DNA of 64,000 bases from Liolophura sinensis. Lineage: Eukaryota; Mollusca; Polyplacophora; Chitonida; Chitonidae. Made by a program: the position numbers and the translations under genes. Each line of letters begins with the position of its first letter. Position 1 is the stretch's first letter. Under the pieces are notes generated by a model that was given only the letters and a program-made list of their open reading frames with translations, did no database searches and had not been told where the DNA came from. The DNA is taken from contig NC_088300.1 of assembly GCF_032854445.1 (NCBI RefSeq), positions 72,888,984 to 72,952,983 of the forward strand, in the 5' to 3' direction. Shown here one piece after another: positions 24,508 through 37,375 of this stretch.

Positions 24508-24674
24508 TATTCTTTGGCGGTATAAAGTTTTTCAGTGTTCCTTCTTCGGCAGTTGCCGGTTCAAGTAAGCGATGGTGTAGGACCGCGGGCCCGGGAGTTA
24601 CGACTCGAATGAGATGGAAGCAAGTGACACAAGCCAATATAAAGCCCAAGGTAATTAAATATTTCCCGACGTCA
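24508..24674 (-). promoter_or_regulatory. Probable 5'-UTR and core promoter of the neuropeptide gene
   Basis: Upstream of the start codon on minus, TTTATATTGG (24634-24643) is a TATA-like box. It would place the transcription start near 24605, giving a ~100-nt leader. About 24 bp further upstream TGACGTCG (24667-24674) matches seven of eight bases of the cAMP response element, a common feature of neuropeptide promoters. The leader is GC-rich around the cggtcc...gggcccgcgg stretch. Both motifs are short and could be coincidental. Confidence 0.35.
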
Positions 24675-26234
24675 CCACGAACAGTTTCTATATGTGATTT
24701 TTTTTCAAAACCTGGAGCCTTTCAAAAGCATTGTGGCCTCAGATTCTCATGCTGATGGGAAGTGGGGCAAAGACAGCACACACGGTTACCGCAATCCCGT
24801 GGGCGTTTTGAAGCCGAGGTGGAAGTGTACAAGCTTTATCTGTCAATTGACATTGTCCAAAGAGGCCTGCGATAGGTCGACCAAGGAAACGTCATAACTG
24901 AGAATACATAATTATCAGTGAGCCCGGACGGATCGACTACTACGGGACCAATTATTTCGAGGCGACAATGCGAGAGCTTGGAGCGCAAGCTTAACGTACA
25001 ACTATGAGTGCCGGTAAAACAGAATGAGGAATGTCAATCAATCTCAGTAGCTTACAAAACAGGTTTATATATCCGTCATCTACTGGCAGTTGACAGCTAC
25101 CTGGATAAGATCGGATTTCAGTGAAGTTAGACTCTTACTTATTAATCCTTGACTTATGGCATGCTATCTAGTAGCAAAGGAACAAACCTGTTTAAGGAGC
25201 ATAGTTTGCCATATTATCCCCCTACATGAATATATGAACTCAGCGATGTCGTGATGCTTTAGAGTTAGTCGGTGATAGATATCGCCGAGTTAGTGATCAG
25301 GCAATGGAGTGAGCGCTGATTCACGGCGTGGTACCAGGCAATTATTCACGCATTCAAGAATACTTTACATCTGATGAGCGGTCTATACTTGTTCCATGAT
25401 GGACAGGGACGTAGGGAAGTGTATATCCAGCAACACTTTCTTCGCTGTGGGCACCTGTTACTCGCTCCTAGCTAGCATTTATTTGTTTTGATTTCATCGG
25501 AGATGAAAATGGTAATTTCGCACGGCACACTTCGGCTAGGGTTTGTCAATGGCGTTTAAGAATCTACTGTACATTTTTGGGGCTCCGGGAAAGGTCACGA
25601 TTTTATCCAAAACATTCTCATCAACTGAAAAAGCGTGTTACTACAGTAGGGAGCCAGATTGGACCAAGGGATGGCAATCTCCGGGAAGCATAAATTCTCT
25701 CATTGGGAAAACTGTAACTAATCCTATCAAAAAGCTACGCTGCTTATAAAACAAAACAAAAACTGAAAAAATTTTCTGTGAAGCTTCGCTGAAATAAAAT
25801 ACTTCAATTAACTAGTACACGTCGTGATGAAAACAAGTTTAATATGAAATACTACAGCATAGAGGATAAAATCAGAACAGTCACTATAGCGTGATAAATG
25901 GCAAATGGTCACATGCAACCGGAGAAATATGGCCTCTTGCCAGTTTACCTCAATTAGAGTGTAATCTATTGAGACTTGGCCCCACGTCCATAGAGCAATG
26001 TAAGACTACAATTTATGACTCACTGTCAACCAGAGAATTTTAATACGGCCGCTCTTGTATAACGGAATACATTGTCTGTAATGGCATTTAGGACCACGAT
26101 TTAACATTTCTCTGAAGTGTTAAGGTTATAAAATATACAAAACAATTCGTAATCTTAGTAAAGAAATGTGTTATGTTGAACTACAGTGGAGACATTGTAA
26201 AGAGAAACTACACAACTGAAACACTGGTGAATTG
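24675..26234. other. Upstream flank of the neuropeptide gene; no gene seen
   Basis: Moderate GC near 24.7-25.5 kb but no convincing exon. A dispersed family B copy lies at 25.85-25.97 kb. Confidence 0.45.
25849..25970 (-). mobile_element. Dispersed family B copy
   Basis: The reverse complement carries gaggtaaactggcaagaggc and a tail of the form ctctatgctgtag, matching the copies at 49.7 and 55.0 kb. Confidence 0.65.
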
Positions 26235-26519
26235 TACAGTTTGATTTATTTATTTATTTATTTATTTGATTGGTGTTTTACGCCGTACTCAAGAATATTT
26301 CACTTATGCGACGGCGGCCAGCGATATGGTGGGAGGAACCCGGGGGAAATCCACGACCATCAGCTGCCTGCTGCGAGACCTTCCCACGTACAGCCGGGGA
26401 GGAAGCCAGCATGAGCTGGACTTGAACTCATAGCGACCGCATTGGTGAGAGGCTCCTGGGTCATTACGCTGGGCTAGCACGCTAACCAACTGATCTACGG
26501 AGGCCCCCCTACAGTTTGA
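26235..26519 (-). mobile_element. SINE family 1, near full length with target duplication
   Basis: A tRNA-derived SINE in minus orientation. The head (26.4-26.51 kb) carries the A box around gttggttagcgtgctagc and B box gagttcaagtcc. The body carries the conserved ccaccatatcgctggccgcc region. The 3' end is tacggcgtaaaacaccaatc with an (AAAT)n tail at 26245-26272. It is flanked by TACAGTTTGA at 26235-26244 and 26510-26519, a 10-bp target-site duplication. The consensus resembles a tRNA-SINE type common in bivalves (MetaSINE-like, from memory). Confidence 0.88.
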
Positions 26520-26684
26520 CAATTCATATATCGTAAATTGTTCTTTCGTGGACGACTGCACCCGTTAATGACATATATTGCGAGGTTCGAACCTCGCTTT
26601 TGCAGATTCCGTTGAGGTTAGGGGGTTTGTCAAATATCTGGCGATGGTTGGTAGTTTGATCTACCCATAAAACTCTTTATGTAA
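26513..26684 (+). repeat. ~170-bp repeat hosting the SINE
   Basis: This segment recurs, reverse-complemented and about 95% identical by eye, at 35804-35964, in both places abutting the SINE head. It contains the palindrome GCGAGGTTCGAACCTCGC, which includes a B-box-like ggttcgaacc, so it may itself be a tRNA-related repeat. Confidence 0.75.
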
Positions 26685-28699
26685 GTGCATCATTGTTGAG
26701 CACAGTGTAACACACCGATCTAAGAAATATCTCCACTGAATATGAAATATATGAAATATATTCATATACAATATCACATTTCAAAACATCTGAATAAATC
26801 GGAATAATGGGTGTACATACGTGCGTAAAAATTTAAAGATCAAGAGCATTTCTTAATCATAAATACAAAAGGGGCCATCGCATAAGCTGACAAATTTCAA
26901 GTATGGTGTTAATCAACAATCACAGAAAAAATTAAATAAATAAAAGACATGAAAAACGTTTATTTATTTAACTTCATTAAAGGACATGATGTTTACTACG
27001 AGGTTTTCAGTGTTATGTTGTTGTACGGCTATGATCAGTCTTGTGTGTGGAAGGAACTCGGTATAGTGTGAGGGTAAACTACCGCACATAAGCCAGTCTG
27101 AGCTGCTTTCGACGTACAGGACTGGTCGTCGTTTACATCACCTATATGCCAGCACAGTGAAGAGCATTCGACATTGTTAGTTTACTCAAATATAAAAACA
27201 CTGGCGGTTGCACCTTAGAGACTAACGTTGAAAGAGGTGTAGCAAGGTTTTGGCTGACAGTGTATACCATCTCCGTTTAATATCCATTATAGTCTTTTGT
27301 ATTGTCTGGTGGGTCGAAGCAAAACAAAGCCGCGAAGAGAATGTGAGAGGTGGAATCTGGTCACGCATCGGAACTGTTATCGGGGTTGTGGTCTGTTGGT
27401 GTGTCACTGGTCGTGACAATGATTAAGTTGTTCTTTGAACTCACCCGTTAAGAATAGCATCATAGTTCGAAAATAATTAGCAAAATGTAGCAAGAAACAC
27501 TGATTAAACCTAGCGTTTCAATATCAGGTTTCGTAGAAGATGGCTTACAATGAATGTCATTGTCAATGAATGGATCCGACACTCTTGATAACCCACCACA
27601 CCTTTTCATGGATCACTATTAAGCTTCCATGGACTGAGTTACGTTCGTTAATCTGATTACTTGACGCATTCGATAAGTCTTCCCACTTCCCGTTCGTTGA
27701 AAAATGCTTAAAAGCCAAACTCAGAACAGAAAAGAACTCAAATTGTGATTGATACATTGTTTTGCAGTAAAGAATCGGTGTACAAACTTTCAACTTCCTA
27801 GAATAAAGCATTTTAATTGTATCCCTGTTGAATTTTAACTTAAGTCTTAAGATGTTTAATATGTATGAGCCCTTTATGATTCACTACCCCGTCACCCTAC
27901 CCCAGCATTCAATCTTCGTCCGATGCGTTAAAAGTGGAAAATGTTCCATTCGATTTTGACTTACCCAAGCACTCGTTTTGGTTGTTGAAGCAGCAGTTTT
28001 GATTTGTTCTTGCTGCTTAGCACCAAAATTATTGACCCAGCACAGCATTGGAATTAACTCCTTTTTAAGTGTATCAGGCTGGAAACAGCTGTACTTAATT
28101 CCAGCATCAAAGCCACCAAAGAGTTATTCTTGTTCAGGTTATCTTGGTTTTAATTTCCGTGTTATTTGTTAGCTGTACTTTTCTCTTGAAGTGTCTATAA
28201 AATATTCTGTTGTATAGTAATATGTGTTTTCTTGTTAATGACATGAAACTAACGTTGCAATATTGAAATGGCAATATGACGACTTCTGGGAAAAACCGTA
28301 GTGGTTTAAGTACTCTGACGTTGTATTACTACGTCAATATTTTGTAATAATTTATAGACAGTGTTATGTACACGTGCTGAATGAATGCAGATACCTTTAC
28401 AACAGTCTTCTCGGATTGTCCACCGCCATTTAAACACTAATCATATATTAAATGACGTGACATGGCACGGCTTAAAACGCACATCATATAAATAAACACG
28501 TTAAATAAATATACTAAATGAAACTTTCAACTAAAAATAAATTTGAGCAGAGCTTCAGTAACTGTGCGTTGGGGCTCTAAAGTATAAAGTATACAGTGAC
28601 TTTTATTTTTTGTTTGTTTGATAAGATGTGTTTAAATGTATTTGTATGTCAATGTATTAAATGTGAGGTCTAATATATTTCAATTAACATGTCTGCATA

Positions 28700-28812
28700 T
28701 TTTTTACCTAGTCCTGCTTAAGCCGTATTTCACCGGTTACGTCTGACTATTTTGCAATAATTGCACTGTCGTGGTTGCTCTGGTTTTGCTCTCTATGATA
28801 CAGGTTTTTATA
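28700..28812 (+). mobile_element. Dispersed family B copy, internally deleted
   Basis: tttttacctagtcctgctta joins directly to agccgtatttcaccggttac. The middle of the element, present at 49.7 kb, is missing. It ends in the gctctggttttgctctctat motif. Confidence 0.7.
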
Positions 28813-31500
28813 TTAACTATATATATTATAATGACTTCATCACAGTTGCGAGGGTGAAATAAGTTGAGATAGATTCATGACGCTAAATATGACGTCACAC
28901 AACAATACCTCAGCAAGGCCAGCCTTTGCACAGTCTTCTGTGCAGATAGCCAACATTTTGTCAACAACTTCCCGTGCTATATCTGTTTCAACATGATATA
29001 TAAATATTTAAAAAAGCATCTATCTCTATGTACAGGCACAGATATGAGATATATCTGTGTATAGTTGTGGTAACAAGCATGGAAAATTTATTGACTACGG
29101 TTTTATATTTCATTCTATTAATGTCATTCACTGTGACACTGTCAGTCAAGTATTTGCTGTAGTATTAATGAGCGAGCATCTGATATTCGTGAAAATAAGC
29201 ACATTATTTGATGTAAATTGTGGTATGCTGATATGACAGTGATCACATTACATCACCTCGAAACTAATACGTTACGAATATTCAAAAACCAAAATGAAAA
29301 AAAAAAACAATAAAAGTAATGGCGACCACAAAAGCCTGAAATAGCTCAGAAATGAATGCAGTGTTTTATTTATTTATTTATTTGACTGACATGACAAATT
29401 TGCTTCTATGCGATGTCCAGGTTTATTGAAAGATTAAACCGGGTAGAGCAATGATGAAAATACTACACGTAGACAACCCATTAGACTGCTTGGCCAGCGA
29501 GGGCCTTTGAACTGATCAATTACAGATCAGATTTCTTACAAACGGCCATAATGGGATACATAACAGTCATAACTTGTTGACTTTAGATTGCCTTAAGTAT
29601 ATCATTTATTCAAACGCAGTTTAAGCTCATGACAAGCACCATAAATTTTGCCCTGGCTACACTGTTTCTGACTGCGCGGAAAAGTGTCAAATTACTTCAT
29701 TTTCCTTCTTCAGTTCTTGGGGATAAGTCCTTTTGAATGATGGTCTTGCCTTTCCTGATTAAGGCCAAGCTTATACATGAATGTCTAGGTTACACTATTA
29801 CACTTAAAGGCACCTTCAGCCTATGGTCCAGATTGTACAGCATCAGCTAGTGCATGTGATACCAGGTGTCTAGAGTCGGGTGGGAAAACGTTAGAATCTT
29901 CTTTTATACATCACCAGCCTTACTTTGTAGGTCTACAGGTGTTCATTTGAAATTGCTATTGCTGTATTTGTGAGACAAGACTTGTGATCGTCGATCAGAG
30001 TGATTTTTCTGAGCTTTATAAAGTGGAAGATTCGTATAGCAATGTCAGGTTTGCCTCTTTCTGATCCAATGCATTTTAATGGATTGTCTGGTCGATGTTA
30101 GTACACAGTGACTACGAACAGAAAGCCGTCTATCACTGCTTCACTATACTATTCCGTTCTGGCATGAGCACATGAGGGCGTTCAAACCAGCTAACTTCAA
30201 TCACAAAGACACAGCGTCGATAGGCGAGAGATATAATCTGAAAGGAGGTAAATCCTGAAGCAAACGAAACAAACAGAATTGAGGATTATTTTAGGTTATA
30301 GCTCTAAGGTGCACTTTAGATGTAGTGTATTGACCACGATAAATGACGTATTTCTCTGATGAAATGTCGGTGAAAAAGGTCAGAAAAGTCAGAAATATTT
30401 GTTTTGTAAATTACATAAAAATACTGGATACATTTATACACACGTGAACCACACTGTACGATTCACATTTGCAATCCGCTGATCATCTTGTTAACTCGCC
30501 AGTTTACAACCGTTTGGCAAATATGCGGACACAATGGGTATTGTATCTGCAAACCAACAATCACCGCGGACATTTCCCCTTTCCCGGAAAACGGGTTAAT
30601 AATTCAGTAGATTGTATAACATGGCTTCCCTTATGCTCATTGTCATTAGTCCAATTAGTAACTCGTGTGACAACTGCGGCTCCAGAAGACTAATAACTTA
30701 GAAACGAAAGATACCCGTCCGTTTATCCGGAAATCAACGTTGTTTGACCAACTGGATCGAACAATCCGAAGTCCCCCGGCAATGCCAAATGGGACGCTGT
30801 ATTGTACATACGTGGGCAGAGTTACAAATCGTCACACGAAGACGAGGGCCACACGGTGTACAGAGAAAATGAAAGAAGAAGTGTGAAAATCACGATCCAA
30901 GCTAACGGTTAACTTTAGTGTGGTTTGCACCAAGGAGAATGACTGGTAAGCGTTCGTCTCAATACACACACAATCATATTGCCATGCATAATTGAACGTG
31001 TTGTTCAGGTCGAGTAAAATCGTGATGACAAGCTTCATTGCCTGAGGACAGATGCACTGTAACATTTGCTCAGTATGGGAAAGATTCTGCAATGATGCAA
31101 GCGGTTTGATATATGTTACGGAGTTAAACTCGTTATTTAATAGAACTCCTAAATTGGTTACCCCTTGTACCTACTTCATGTGCAATGTTCTGTCTTTTGT
31201 ATAGCAGAGGTATGACAACATTCCGAAGATTAATGCAAACAATTGTGAAATGTAACCCGTTGCATCAGGCGAACGTGAAGGTCTTGGGCATGATGCGTTG
31301 TAAATGGTATGGCTTATATATAAAACAGGAGTCAAAATATATTGACAACGAAATATTTAAAATTGTCTTTAGAATTCAATACATATAGGGTGCCATAAAA
31401 TGAAACGCCTAGCAGACTTTTCATATCATAAAATTTTGAAGTATAATAATCAGTGTAATACGCAGTTGGTTTTCGGCAAAACAATAAGAAATTCTCCGTC

Positions 31501-31557
31501 GTATGAGTGAAAAATTCTTGCGAAAAACACCAATCAAATAAATAAATAAATAAATAA
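31501..31557 (+). mobile_element. SINE family 1, 3' fragment
   Basis: A diverged agtgaaaaattcttg segment, then aaaacaccaatc and an (AAAT)n tail of about seven units. Confidence 0.65.
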
Positions 31558-33326
31558 GAAAGTCTGAATGTCAGTAATTATAAAGTAACTTCATGCCCAT
31601 ACACTATATTGCATAACGACCACTTCATTTTCTATGCAGCTCAGTTCAGGCGATTTCGGGCACTTTCAGATATTTTCATTTGTACACAAATACATGTATT
31701 CGTCTTCTTCTTGAAGACTCTTAAATATTATTCTTCCAGTCCGATGGTAATATATTACATTTGAAAACGATAACTTTTCTTTTTTAAATTGGTATTTCAC
31801 TTACGTGCATTCGAGAAAACTAATACAAATGAAGAAATCGCATCTAAAGCTTATGTGTGGAATTGGTGGATTTGGATAGTGTAAATCGTAAAGAGTCATC
31901 GTGTATTTATAACAGAACAATGCACTTGCTCAGTCATGAGACACATGTGCAGTGCTTAATGTCTTTACAGACATGACAATAGACATCATGGGATGATCTT
32001 TATTTAAGCCAAAGATCAATCCTGGGCCGAGATCGGAATGTGATTCTATGTGTTGATGTTTGGCAAGCAGTGACTGTTTTTTCTTTATAGAATTTCGGCT
32101 GTTGCAAACCTACTAATCCCAGTGTTCAAATCCCCATAATCCCCAGGATAAATATGGCGCCTTTCAATGTGCAACTCAATGCGCACTCCCCGCTCGGGGA
32201 CTGCGAACAGCTAATTACACTCTATAATGTCTAAAAGTAAAAATTTCAAGATGGAAATCCTGTTACAGTAGAATCTCTGAACTCATCTAGCCCTTTGGGA
32301 TCCAAACGATGGTTCTGTACCTCCATGCCTGAAAGATGATGGATTTTTTCGGAGGGCAGTGGATATCTGAGCTCGCAGATTATGCCACTGGAGTAAACAC
32401 ATTGCGGTAAATGTGCTTATGGGAGTCAACAGAGCCGATGTAACCGCGAAATAGGTTTACACGTTTTATTTGCTTTAATTTATAGAGTTGGGAGAAAAAC
32501 ATTACGCCATCCTAAAACTTACCTCAGCAGGCTTCAATGTTGCGAAATGGGCCTGCAGTGATGATTTGATGATACCTCTATCCAATGACGTTGGTAGTTT
32601 AAAAAAAATGGACGGTAGGGCTGCATTTACATTTGTCATTACATGAATAGTTTTACGTCTGATTCTCTAGACGGTTTGGTACATTACAATGATATGTATG
32701 TCATTTTAACTGGTTAACTGAGGGATGATTGTGGGTAATTAGAATGTTTCACCTGTAGACTTCAATCCAAATCTACGTAGATGATATTTTATGTAATAAA
32801 TATCGCGTCCAGTTGTTTTATTTTGCAAGAATTTGGTTTTTTGAAAGCTTTGGTAGCGAGCTCAGCAGACGTGTACACTAGGGGCTTAGAGATGGGAGAG
32901 AGACTGAAAGAGAGAGGAATATCATTTTGACGTTAAGCCTCACGGAATACACGAGTTTTAGATTAGAACTGGAAGTCATGTCTAGAACATCGACTGCCCA
33001 CGTTACATCATTAACAACGTGTACGTAATTCTGTCTTTCCGATAATGGCTTCATTTACTATTTGTAAAATTAGTTCTTACAAATTCCTTTTGAGACTGGT
33101 ATATTGTGTTGTTTTGGAGATGAGTATTGCGAGTATCTGTTTGGCTGACGAGTTGTACGTGAATATCGGGTTGCCGTCAAGGAATATTATGTGCAATGAG
33201 GAGTGATCAATGAATAGGCTTTTCTTCATAACTTAAGGATTACTACTTAATAATAGAAACAAATACATAAATACAGTCTTAAATAAGTGGACAGGCAAAC
33301 AGTCATATAGGCTATGGTGATAACGG

Positions 33327-33495
33327 GTGTGTGATTTGCTACTATTTAGGCATTTCCAGACAGCTGGAATAAAACAGTAACTGAGCTATTCTGACAAGTG
33401 GCTGTACTTCACCGGCTACGTCTGGCCATTTGCCAGCTGTCACTCTGTCGTAGCACACTGGTTTTAGCCTCTATACTTTAAGTCTTTTATATTAT
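33327..33495 (+). mobile_element. Dispersed family B copy
   Basis: Shows the order gtgatttgctac, cagctggaataaaac, ctgacaag, cttcaccggctacgtctggc, cactctgtcgta, ggttttagcctctat, matching the copies at 49.7 and 55.0 kb. Confidence 0.75.
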
Positions 33496-34051
33496 ATACA
33501 CTCCTGTGTCACTTTCACACTTTTGAAAATCTTTAGGACTTGGTACATATTTGTGGGTACCATCCTGCCGATTCCATTAGTCTAAAGTTACTTCAGTCCT
33601 TAGACTCATGTCTTTTTTTAGCTTTTCAACAGGTGTGTTTTAGAATTATCTATTTAACGAATGTAATTAATCGCTAGACTCTGCGTGACAAATGCTAAAC
33701 TAAATTTGACACCGTCGTGTTATTTTACACAACCCATTAGTAAGCTTTGTCAAAGATATACAGCAAAGGCGTGTTAAATCTCTGTTTTCTGGGTAATAAT
33801 ATTACTCAGGGAAATGCCACACCGTTTGGTTTTACCACCGGATGATAAATAGCTGTAATACCTTACCCAGGTGACGTGCCACAAGCCCACTATGGTACAA
33901 CTCTACAACTGGTAAACACCAGTGACATTTAAACGTGTAACAGCTGCCTCATGGCTAAAAACGCAACCCTATGTATCTAGGGTTTCTGGACTTTCCATCA
34001 TGCGTCGTAGAAACACCTTGTTTGTCACAGAAGTCAATGGAAATATAATAT

Positions 34052-34095
34052 AAACACTACAGCGCAGAGAGTAAAACCAGATCAGCGAGATGACG
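34052..34095 (-). mobile_element. Dispersed family B fragment
   Basis: tacagcgcagagagtaaaac is the reverse complement of the 3' end of family B. Confidence 0.5.
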
Positions 34096-34342
34096 TGCTT
34101 AATTTTATAATCTTTGGTATTATAACGCTTTGGTATTATATAAAAATATGGCGAGTAAAGACTACAAATCTCTCCATTTCACGCATGCAGAATGTTCGCT
34201 CGATTTTGACACAACATCAGTGGATAGATGCCACACGACAGACGTCCATTTCTGACAACGTTACCTTTAATCCCAACCACCGCGAAAGCAATTTTGACCT
34301 CACGACGTCACAGAATGATTGATCATACATGTAGATACTAAC

Positions 34343-34438
34343 CAGTGAGCATGCATGTGGCGGACGACATGTAGCCGCAGTTGTCACTCTCTCCTTGAGA
34401 TCTTCCAACGGCCCTTGGACGGGCTTAATGAATGGCAT
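34343..34438 (-). CDS. Weak first-exon candidate, 32 codons
   Basis: On minus, ATG at 34438 opens 32 GC-rich codons beginning MPFIKPVQGPLEDLKERVTT and ending ACSL. They are followed in phase 0 by CTG|GTTAGT, an acceptable donor. Local GC is higher than in the flanks. No product is recognised and no partner exon was found. Confidence 0.2.
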
Positions 34439-35623
34439 CTCTCCATGTCTCTAGTTTACTCCATTAAACGTTTTGAAGAGGGTTAGAGAATAGAAATAAT
34501 GTTCCTGCTATGGTGTGTCTAACGGCAGTTTTAACAAGGTTAAATCATTTTGGTCTCAACTTAAAATAATAACCTCGTCCACTTTCATTATATTGACCGT
34601 AAAACGACCATTAAATACCCATATAGGAACATTATTTCTTAAACAAATATTCATAAATATATCAATTAAGACATACATCTAGCCCTCTCAAGCAGTGGGA
34701 TGCATCAAGCGATCAAAGAAAATATGATCCTCTCGATATCAAGAAAGAAGGATCCAAAAGACACAAAATTTCTTATTTCTTGAAAGTAGCTAATGCAATG
34801 GCAAATGTTTTCCACACAGAAGCTATATTACAGAACACAACATGAAGTTCAGATGAGAAAGTACGAAAAGTTGTTTTTGTGTAATAATGTTATTAACAGG
34901 GATGTAACACATCCGATTTTGGCATCATTTTTATGTTGCCTTCTCCTTTCTGTGGTGTCGCTGATCCTCGTGAGCTGGATCAGAGATTAAAACAATGGGG
35001 GATGGCAGTGAGCAGTACTCAAACAGGTGTCAAGAAGTTCAATGCCAAACATTACCATTATCGGCGCCAGTGACTCATTCTTTATCAAGCAACACGGTAA
35101 GTTTTGCATTGTTTTCAGTTTTAATCGTGATCTGTAGCAGGTCAGAAACCGCAAACATTGCCGTAACTGCCAAAAGGCCATTGTGTTGCTGTACATACTT
35201 CACACTTTGTTAGAAGCTCACTCATTGGACCACAGCAGAGACACAACGAATGGGATAGCGTGTATCAGAGCGACATTCATTAGAAGCCAGCACGTGCTGG
35301 TATCTGCTTTTCTTTCACTTTACGGGCATAGCGCAAATTGACCAAAAACTAAAGGCGAATAAACTCCCACTTTGTCTTATACCTGCCAAGCCTTAGCACC
35401 AGAGTTTGTATATATTTAAACCATAATTTATCTTCCCTGCTGCTAAAAAAAAATTAGTTGGCCCGTCGGGCTTTCTTAGCGCAACTTCCGTCATCCTGGC
35501 ACTTCATTACTTCATTATTACTACTACCTGTAGTATATGATGCAAAATTGGATATTTTTTTCGCTGGAAATCCGCGAAAATTAGCTCCACGTGAAAATTA
35601 AGTACTTCACAGTATATGAGCGT

Positions 35624-35803
35624 AGATCCCTGGTCAATCCTGGATCGAGTCACACTTAAGCCCTTAAAAGAGGAGGTTATAACTTGGCTTTCAGCATGAA
35701 GGGGCTAGTGCCTGGTTGACCCTTATCAGTATAATGGCTCGGGCCTTCGGTAAGGCGTCTCAGTGATGGTTTTCCAGCGGTGGAAATCCGTCCTGCCACT
35801 AAA
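35624..35803 (+). mobile_element. SINE family 2, partial
   Basis: Matches the B box and body of the complete copy at 42.64 kb: gatccctggtcaatcctgga, then cagtataatggctcgggcc, then ggtggaaatccgtcctgcc. The A-box head and the 3' tail are missing. Confidence 0.8.
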
Positions 35804-35964
35804 AAAGAGTTTTATGGGTAGATCAAACTACCAACCATCGCCAGATATTTGACAAACTCCCTAACCACAACGGAATCTGCAAAAGCGAGGTTCGAACTTC
35901 GCGATATATGTCATTAACGGGTGCAGTCGTCCACGAATACGCAATATATGAATTGTCAAACTGC
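35804..35964 (-). repeat. Second copy of the ~170-bp host repeat
   Basis: Reverse complement of 26513-26684, including the B-box-like palindrome (with one change, gcgaggttcgaacttcgc). It sits between SINE family 2 and the head of SINE family 1. Confidence 0.75.
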
Positions 35965-36085
35965 AAGGGGGCCCTCCGCGGCTCAGTTGGTTATCGCGCT
36001 AGCACATCGCAATGACCCAGGAGTCTCTCACGACTGCGGTCCAGCTCATGCTGTCTCCGTCTCCGGCCGTAAGTGTCTGGCAGCT
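35965..36085 (+). mobile_element. SINE family 1, 5' half
   Basis: Head ggccctccgcggctcagttg through ccaggagtctctcac and on to ctccggccgtaagtg, then decayed. It is preceded by tcaaactgca, which matches the target duplication of the 26.2-kb copy. Confidence 0.75.
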
Positions 36086-37130
36086 GTTTACGACGCTTAA
36101 GTCCGGTGGCGTGGAAATGTATACGACAATACTGAAACGGGGGCTGTTCCTAGTTTACTTGGTTAGTTGATTGGTCTGGCAACTTTGGATGAGTGCTGTC
36201 AGTCTTTGTCTCTTTGCTGTGGAAAATCTGTTTTTGTAACCTACGGTTCTGACATGTTAAGCACTGATTTCTGGGAAAAGACGGAATTCCAAGTTAGTAA
36301 TGGGAGTAGTAGAGATTTATATTTCTGAAAGAAATTAAGCTGTAAAGTACAAAATAAATGTCACATTTTGATGCTATGATAAAGGAAATCGCATTCGGTT
36401 GTCGTTGTATTTACATTTGTGGTTTCAGTTGATAATTTCGCTTCAATGCATTGTGGGAGCTTCCATGCGCTCATTTCCCCTAATTGTGCATTGCCGATGT
36501 GTTCAAATGATCAACAGAAATACGTGATAGTAACATGGTTTTATTTTCATTGTAAGCAATTAGTGCGTTTCAGTCTAACATTTGCCTCCGCACTGAAATG
36601 TGAAGGAGTACTGATTGAATAGTACTGCCACACATTATAGGTTGTATACAGACTATACATTTCTAGGGCCTGTTCTATAAAGCTATCGCAATGTTGCTTC
36701 GAGCACATTTACCATGGTGGCCTATATCTTCACTGTATGTTGTCATGGAAATTACGCAAGTGGCAGTTTGCGACTGCTTCGTAGTTACCAAAATGACAAA
36801 ATGCTATGACTTCACTTCCAGCAACAACATCCCAAGAATGGTGGTCATGCTAGGCTGATTATATATTTGAGGTGTTATAAGAGACTGTGCAAACTGCACG
36901 TGATGATATGGTACTACACCACCAGAAAGTTAGGCGATATACAGGGGTTGAAGTTGACAAATGTACTACATAAAGAGTCAAGACAATCAAGAAAAATATT
37001 GCATTTGAGAACTCAAGAAGACACATGTACCCCGAGTTACATCCGGTGCCTTTTAAATTTTCTAGAAACACTGGGTTTGGAACATAGTTTAAAACTAACC
37101 CTTCCTGGAACGACAATGATGAAATGATCT
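36086..37130. other. No gene seen
   Basis: AT-rich; overlapping short frames on both strands at 36.86-37.13 kb are not convincing. Confidence 0.4.
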
Positions 37131-37300
37131 ATGCATCGAAACAGACATTCGTATACCAGCCGTCAACCAATTTCTGGTAAGTAGCCAAAACGACGTTTAA
37201 CACAAATCACCAAATGAAAAGAACGAAGAAAGTATACGAAGTACAAAATTAGGGAGGAATAATTCAAAGAGAAGCCGTCAACAGTCTTCATTGATGTTGG
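37131..37300 (+). mobile_element. Dispersed family A copy
   Basis: gaaacagacattcgtatacc, then aaaacgacg-ttaacacaaatcacc, then agagaag-cgtcaacagtcttc. Collinear with copies at 43.8 and 48.2 kb. Confidence 0.75.
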
Positions 37301-37375
37301 AGGGTCCTCCGTTTCTCAGTTGGTTAGCGCGCTAGCGCGGCGTAATGACCCAGGAGTCTCTTACCAATGCGAAGG
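37301..37375 (+). mobile_element. SINE family 1, 5' head fragment
   Basis: cctccgtttctcagttggtt, agcgcgctagcgcggcgtaa, then tgacccaggagtctct. It follows family A directly. Confidence 0.75.

Larger units (their letters stand above)
26685..35623. other. Mostly noncoding; scattered repeat fragments
   Basis: About 9 kb without a convincing gene, apart from a weak exon candidate at 34.34 kb and family B copies listed separately. A TTTA run at about 29365-29383 may be the tail of a decayed retroelement in minus orientation. Confidence 0.4.

Noticed and set aside
26400-26509. Functional tRNA genes at the SINE heads
   Set aside because: A and B boxes are present, but the acceptor stem does not close and each is fused to a SINE body.
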